Of a stretch of DNA of 13,773 nt, positions 13,085 through 13,773 are shown piece after piece. The stretch covers positions 1 to 13,773 of the forward strand of contig JACRMD010000254.1 in assembly GCA_016215085.1 (NCBI GenBank), written 5' to 3'. The notes under the pieces were generated by a model. It was not told the DNA's origin. It saw only the letters and a list, made by a program, of their open reading frames with translations, and ran no database searches. Position 1 is the stretch's first letter, and every line of letters begins with the position of its first letter. Made by a program: the position numbers and the translations under genes. The DNA is from Solirubrobacterales bacterium (GTDB taxonomy: Bacteria > Actinomycetota > Thermoleophilia > Solirubrobacterales > Solirubrobacteraceae).

Positions 13085-13773
13085 TCAGCCGCCCAGCGCG
13101 ATCGCCACCACGCGGACGTCGCCCAGCGACCCGGTCCCGAGCACCGAGCCGGTCGTCTTCGACGCGATGGTCACCGTCTGCGTGCCGGCCGGCACGCTGC
13201 TGACGATGCCGTAGGCGTTGACCGTCTCCGAGGCGCTCGAGCTCGCGGAGCCGTCGATCGTGGAGAAGGCGCCGGGGACGGTCTGCCCGCCGCTGATCGC
13301 GCCGCTGCTGACGGTGCCGCCGACGTTGACGCCGACCGTGCGCTGGCAGGATCCGCCCGAGCCGCAGGTGATGTTGAACGTGCCCGTGAGCAGGACGAGC
13401 ACCTTGCCGGGCTGGGCGAGCGTGACGGAGGTGGAGCCGGAGACGGCCGCGGTCAGGGCGGCCGGCGTGACGGTGGTGTTGACGCCGCCGACGCCGCCGG
13501 AGGTCGGCCCGGGGTCGCCCTGCGGGCCCTGGTCGCCCTGGTCGCCCTTGGGCCCCTGGAGGCCGGTCAGGCCCTGGATGCCCTGGATCCCCTGCTCGCC
13601 GCGCGGCCCCGGCTCCCCGGCGGGGCCCTGCGCGCCGGCCTCGCCCGTGGCGCCCCGCGGGCTGGCCGGCCCCGGCTTCCCGGTGGCCTTGAGCTTCTTG
13701 CGCACGGCGCTTGCGAGCTTGGTCTCGGTCACCGCGCCCTTGCGCAGCTGGGTGCTGCCGACGCTGTCGCGCG
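13085..13773 (-). CDS. Collagen-like repeat protein (N-terminus off window)
   Basis: The reading frame is open to the right edge, so the gene is incomplete at its 5' end; the 229 visible residues are the C-terminal part. The first visible residues read RDSVGSTQLRKGAVTETKL. Proteins of this actinobacterial type usually begin with a signal peptide and then this kind of segment, so the GTG at 13732 is probably internal. A collagen-like run of 20 Gly-X-Y triplets follows (GKP GPA ... GPT), with one triplet beginning with Ser instead of Gly (SPR). Such runs can form trimeric triple helices, giving a surface-exposed stalk. The last 130 residues are a Ser/Thr/Val/Gly-rich beta domain with two close cysteines (NITCGSGGSCQRT) that could form a disulfide. 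It is convergent with the OsmC-family remnant. Confidence 0.85.
   Translation of the reverse strand, partial: RDSVGSTQLRKGAVTETKLASAVRKKLKATGKPGPASPRGATGEAGAQGPAGEPGPRGEQGIQGIQGLTGLQGPKGDQGDQGPQGDPGPTSGGVGGVNTTVTPAALTAAVSGSTSVTLAQPGKVLVLLTGTFNITCGSGGSCQRTVGVNVGGTVSSGAISGGQTVPGAFSTIDGSASSSASETVNAYGIVSSVPAGTQTVTIASKTTGSVLGTGSLGDVRVVAIALGG

Noticed and set aside
13085..13732. GTG 13732 as the start of the collagen-like protein
   Set aside because: The frame stays open to the window edge and the upstream residues match the usual pre-collagen segment of this protein type, so the start is outside.
1..13773. CRISPR array, tRNA, rRNA, insertion sequence or prophage
   Set aside because: No regularly spaced repeats, no tRNA-like or rRNA-like segment, and no transposase, integrase or phage protein was seen on either strand.

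Overview
The window is very GC-rich throughout and has codon use typical of high-GC Actinomycetota. The mix of genes suggests the class Thermoleophilia (Solirubrobacterales-like): a PD40/TolB-like secreted propeller, a collagen-repeat surface protein, a large LuxR-type ATPase regulator, and SD-free starts placed just after TAnnnT boxes. That placement is an inference from style, not a database match. Most long overlapping ORFs on the opposite strands are shadows caused by GC bias.

Layout. (1) 1-1593, minus strand: a secreted PD40-repeat protein that runs off the left edge, preceded by a stand-alone receiver-domain response regulator. (2) 1522-3276, minus strand: a strong hairpin terminator and a 560-residue secreted protein with a bacterial Ig-like domain. 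(3) 3277-3430: a divergent promoter region. (4) 3431-7746, plus strand: a membrane-anchored secreted protein built from two copies of one domain, an EthA-like Baeyer-Villiger flavin monooxygenase, and a secreted LVIVD-repeat propeller. (5) 7757-7782: a perfect 26-base palindrome that looks like a two-way terminator. (6) 7796-9190, minus strand: a berberine-bridge-type FAD oxidoreductase, divergent from (7) 9331-12306, plus strand, a LAL-type ATPase/LuxR regulator. (8) 12330-13030, plus strand: a DUF4242 protein and an OsmC-family gene broken by an internal deletion and frameshift. (9) 13085-13773, minus strand: the C-terminal part of a collagen-like protein whose start lies beyond the right edge.

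How the parts may fit. Four or five gene products are exported or surface-attached (PD40, Ig-like, duplicated-domain, LVIVD, collagen-like). The cytoplasmic set centres on redox chemistry (EthA-like monooxygenase, covalent-FAD oxidoreductase, OsmC remnant), with a large ATP-dependent regulator transcribed away from the FAD oxidoreductase and therefore a candidate controller of it. I see no mobile element, CRISPR array, tRNA, rRNA or phage gene. The most notable points are the broken OsmC gene, the duplicated-domain surface protein, the EthA homologue without an adjacent EthR-type repressor, and a recurrent near-leaderless promoter pattern. No clearly new multi-gene system is evident.
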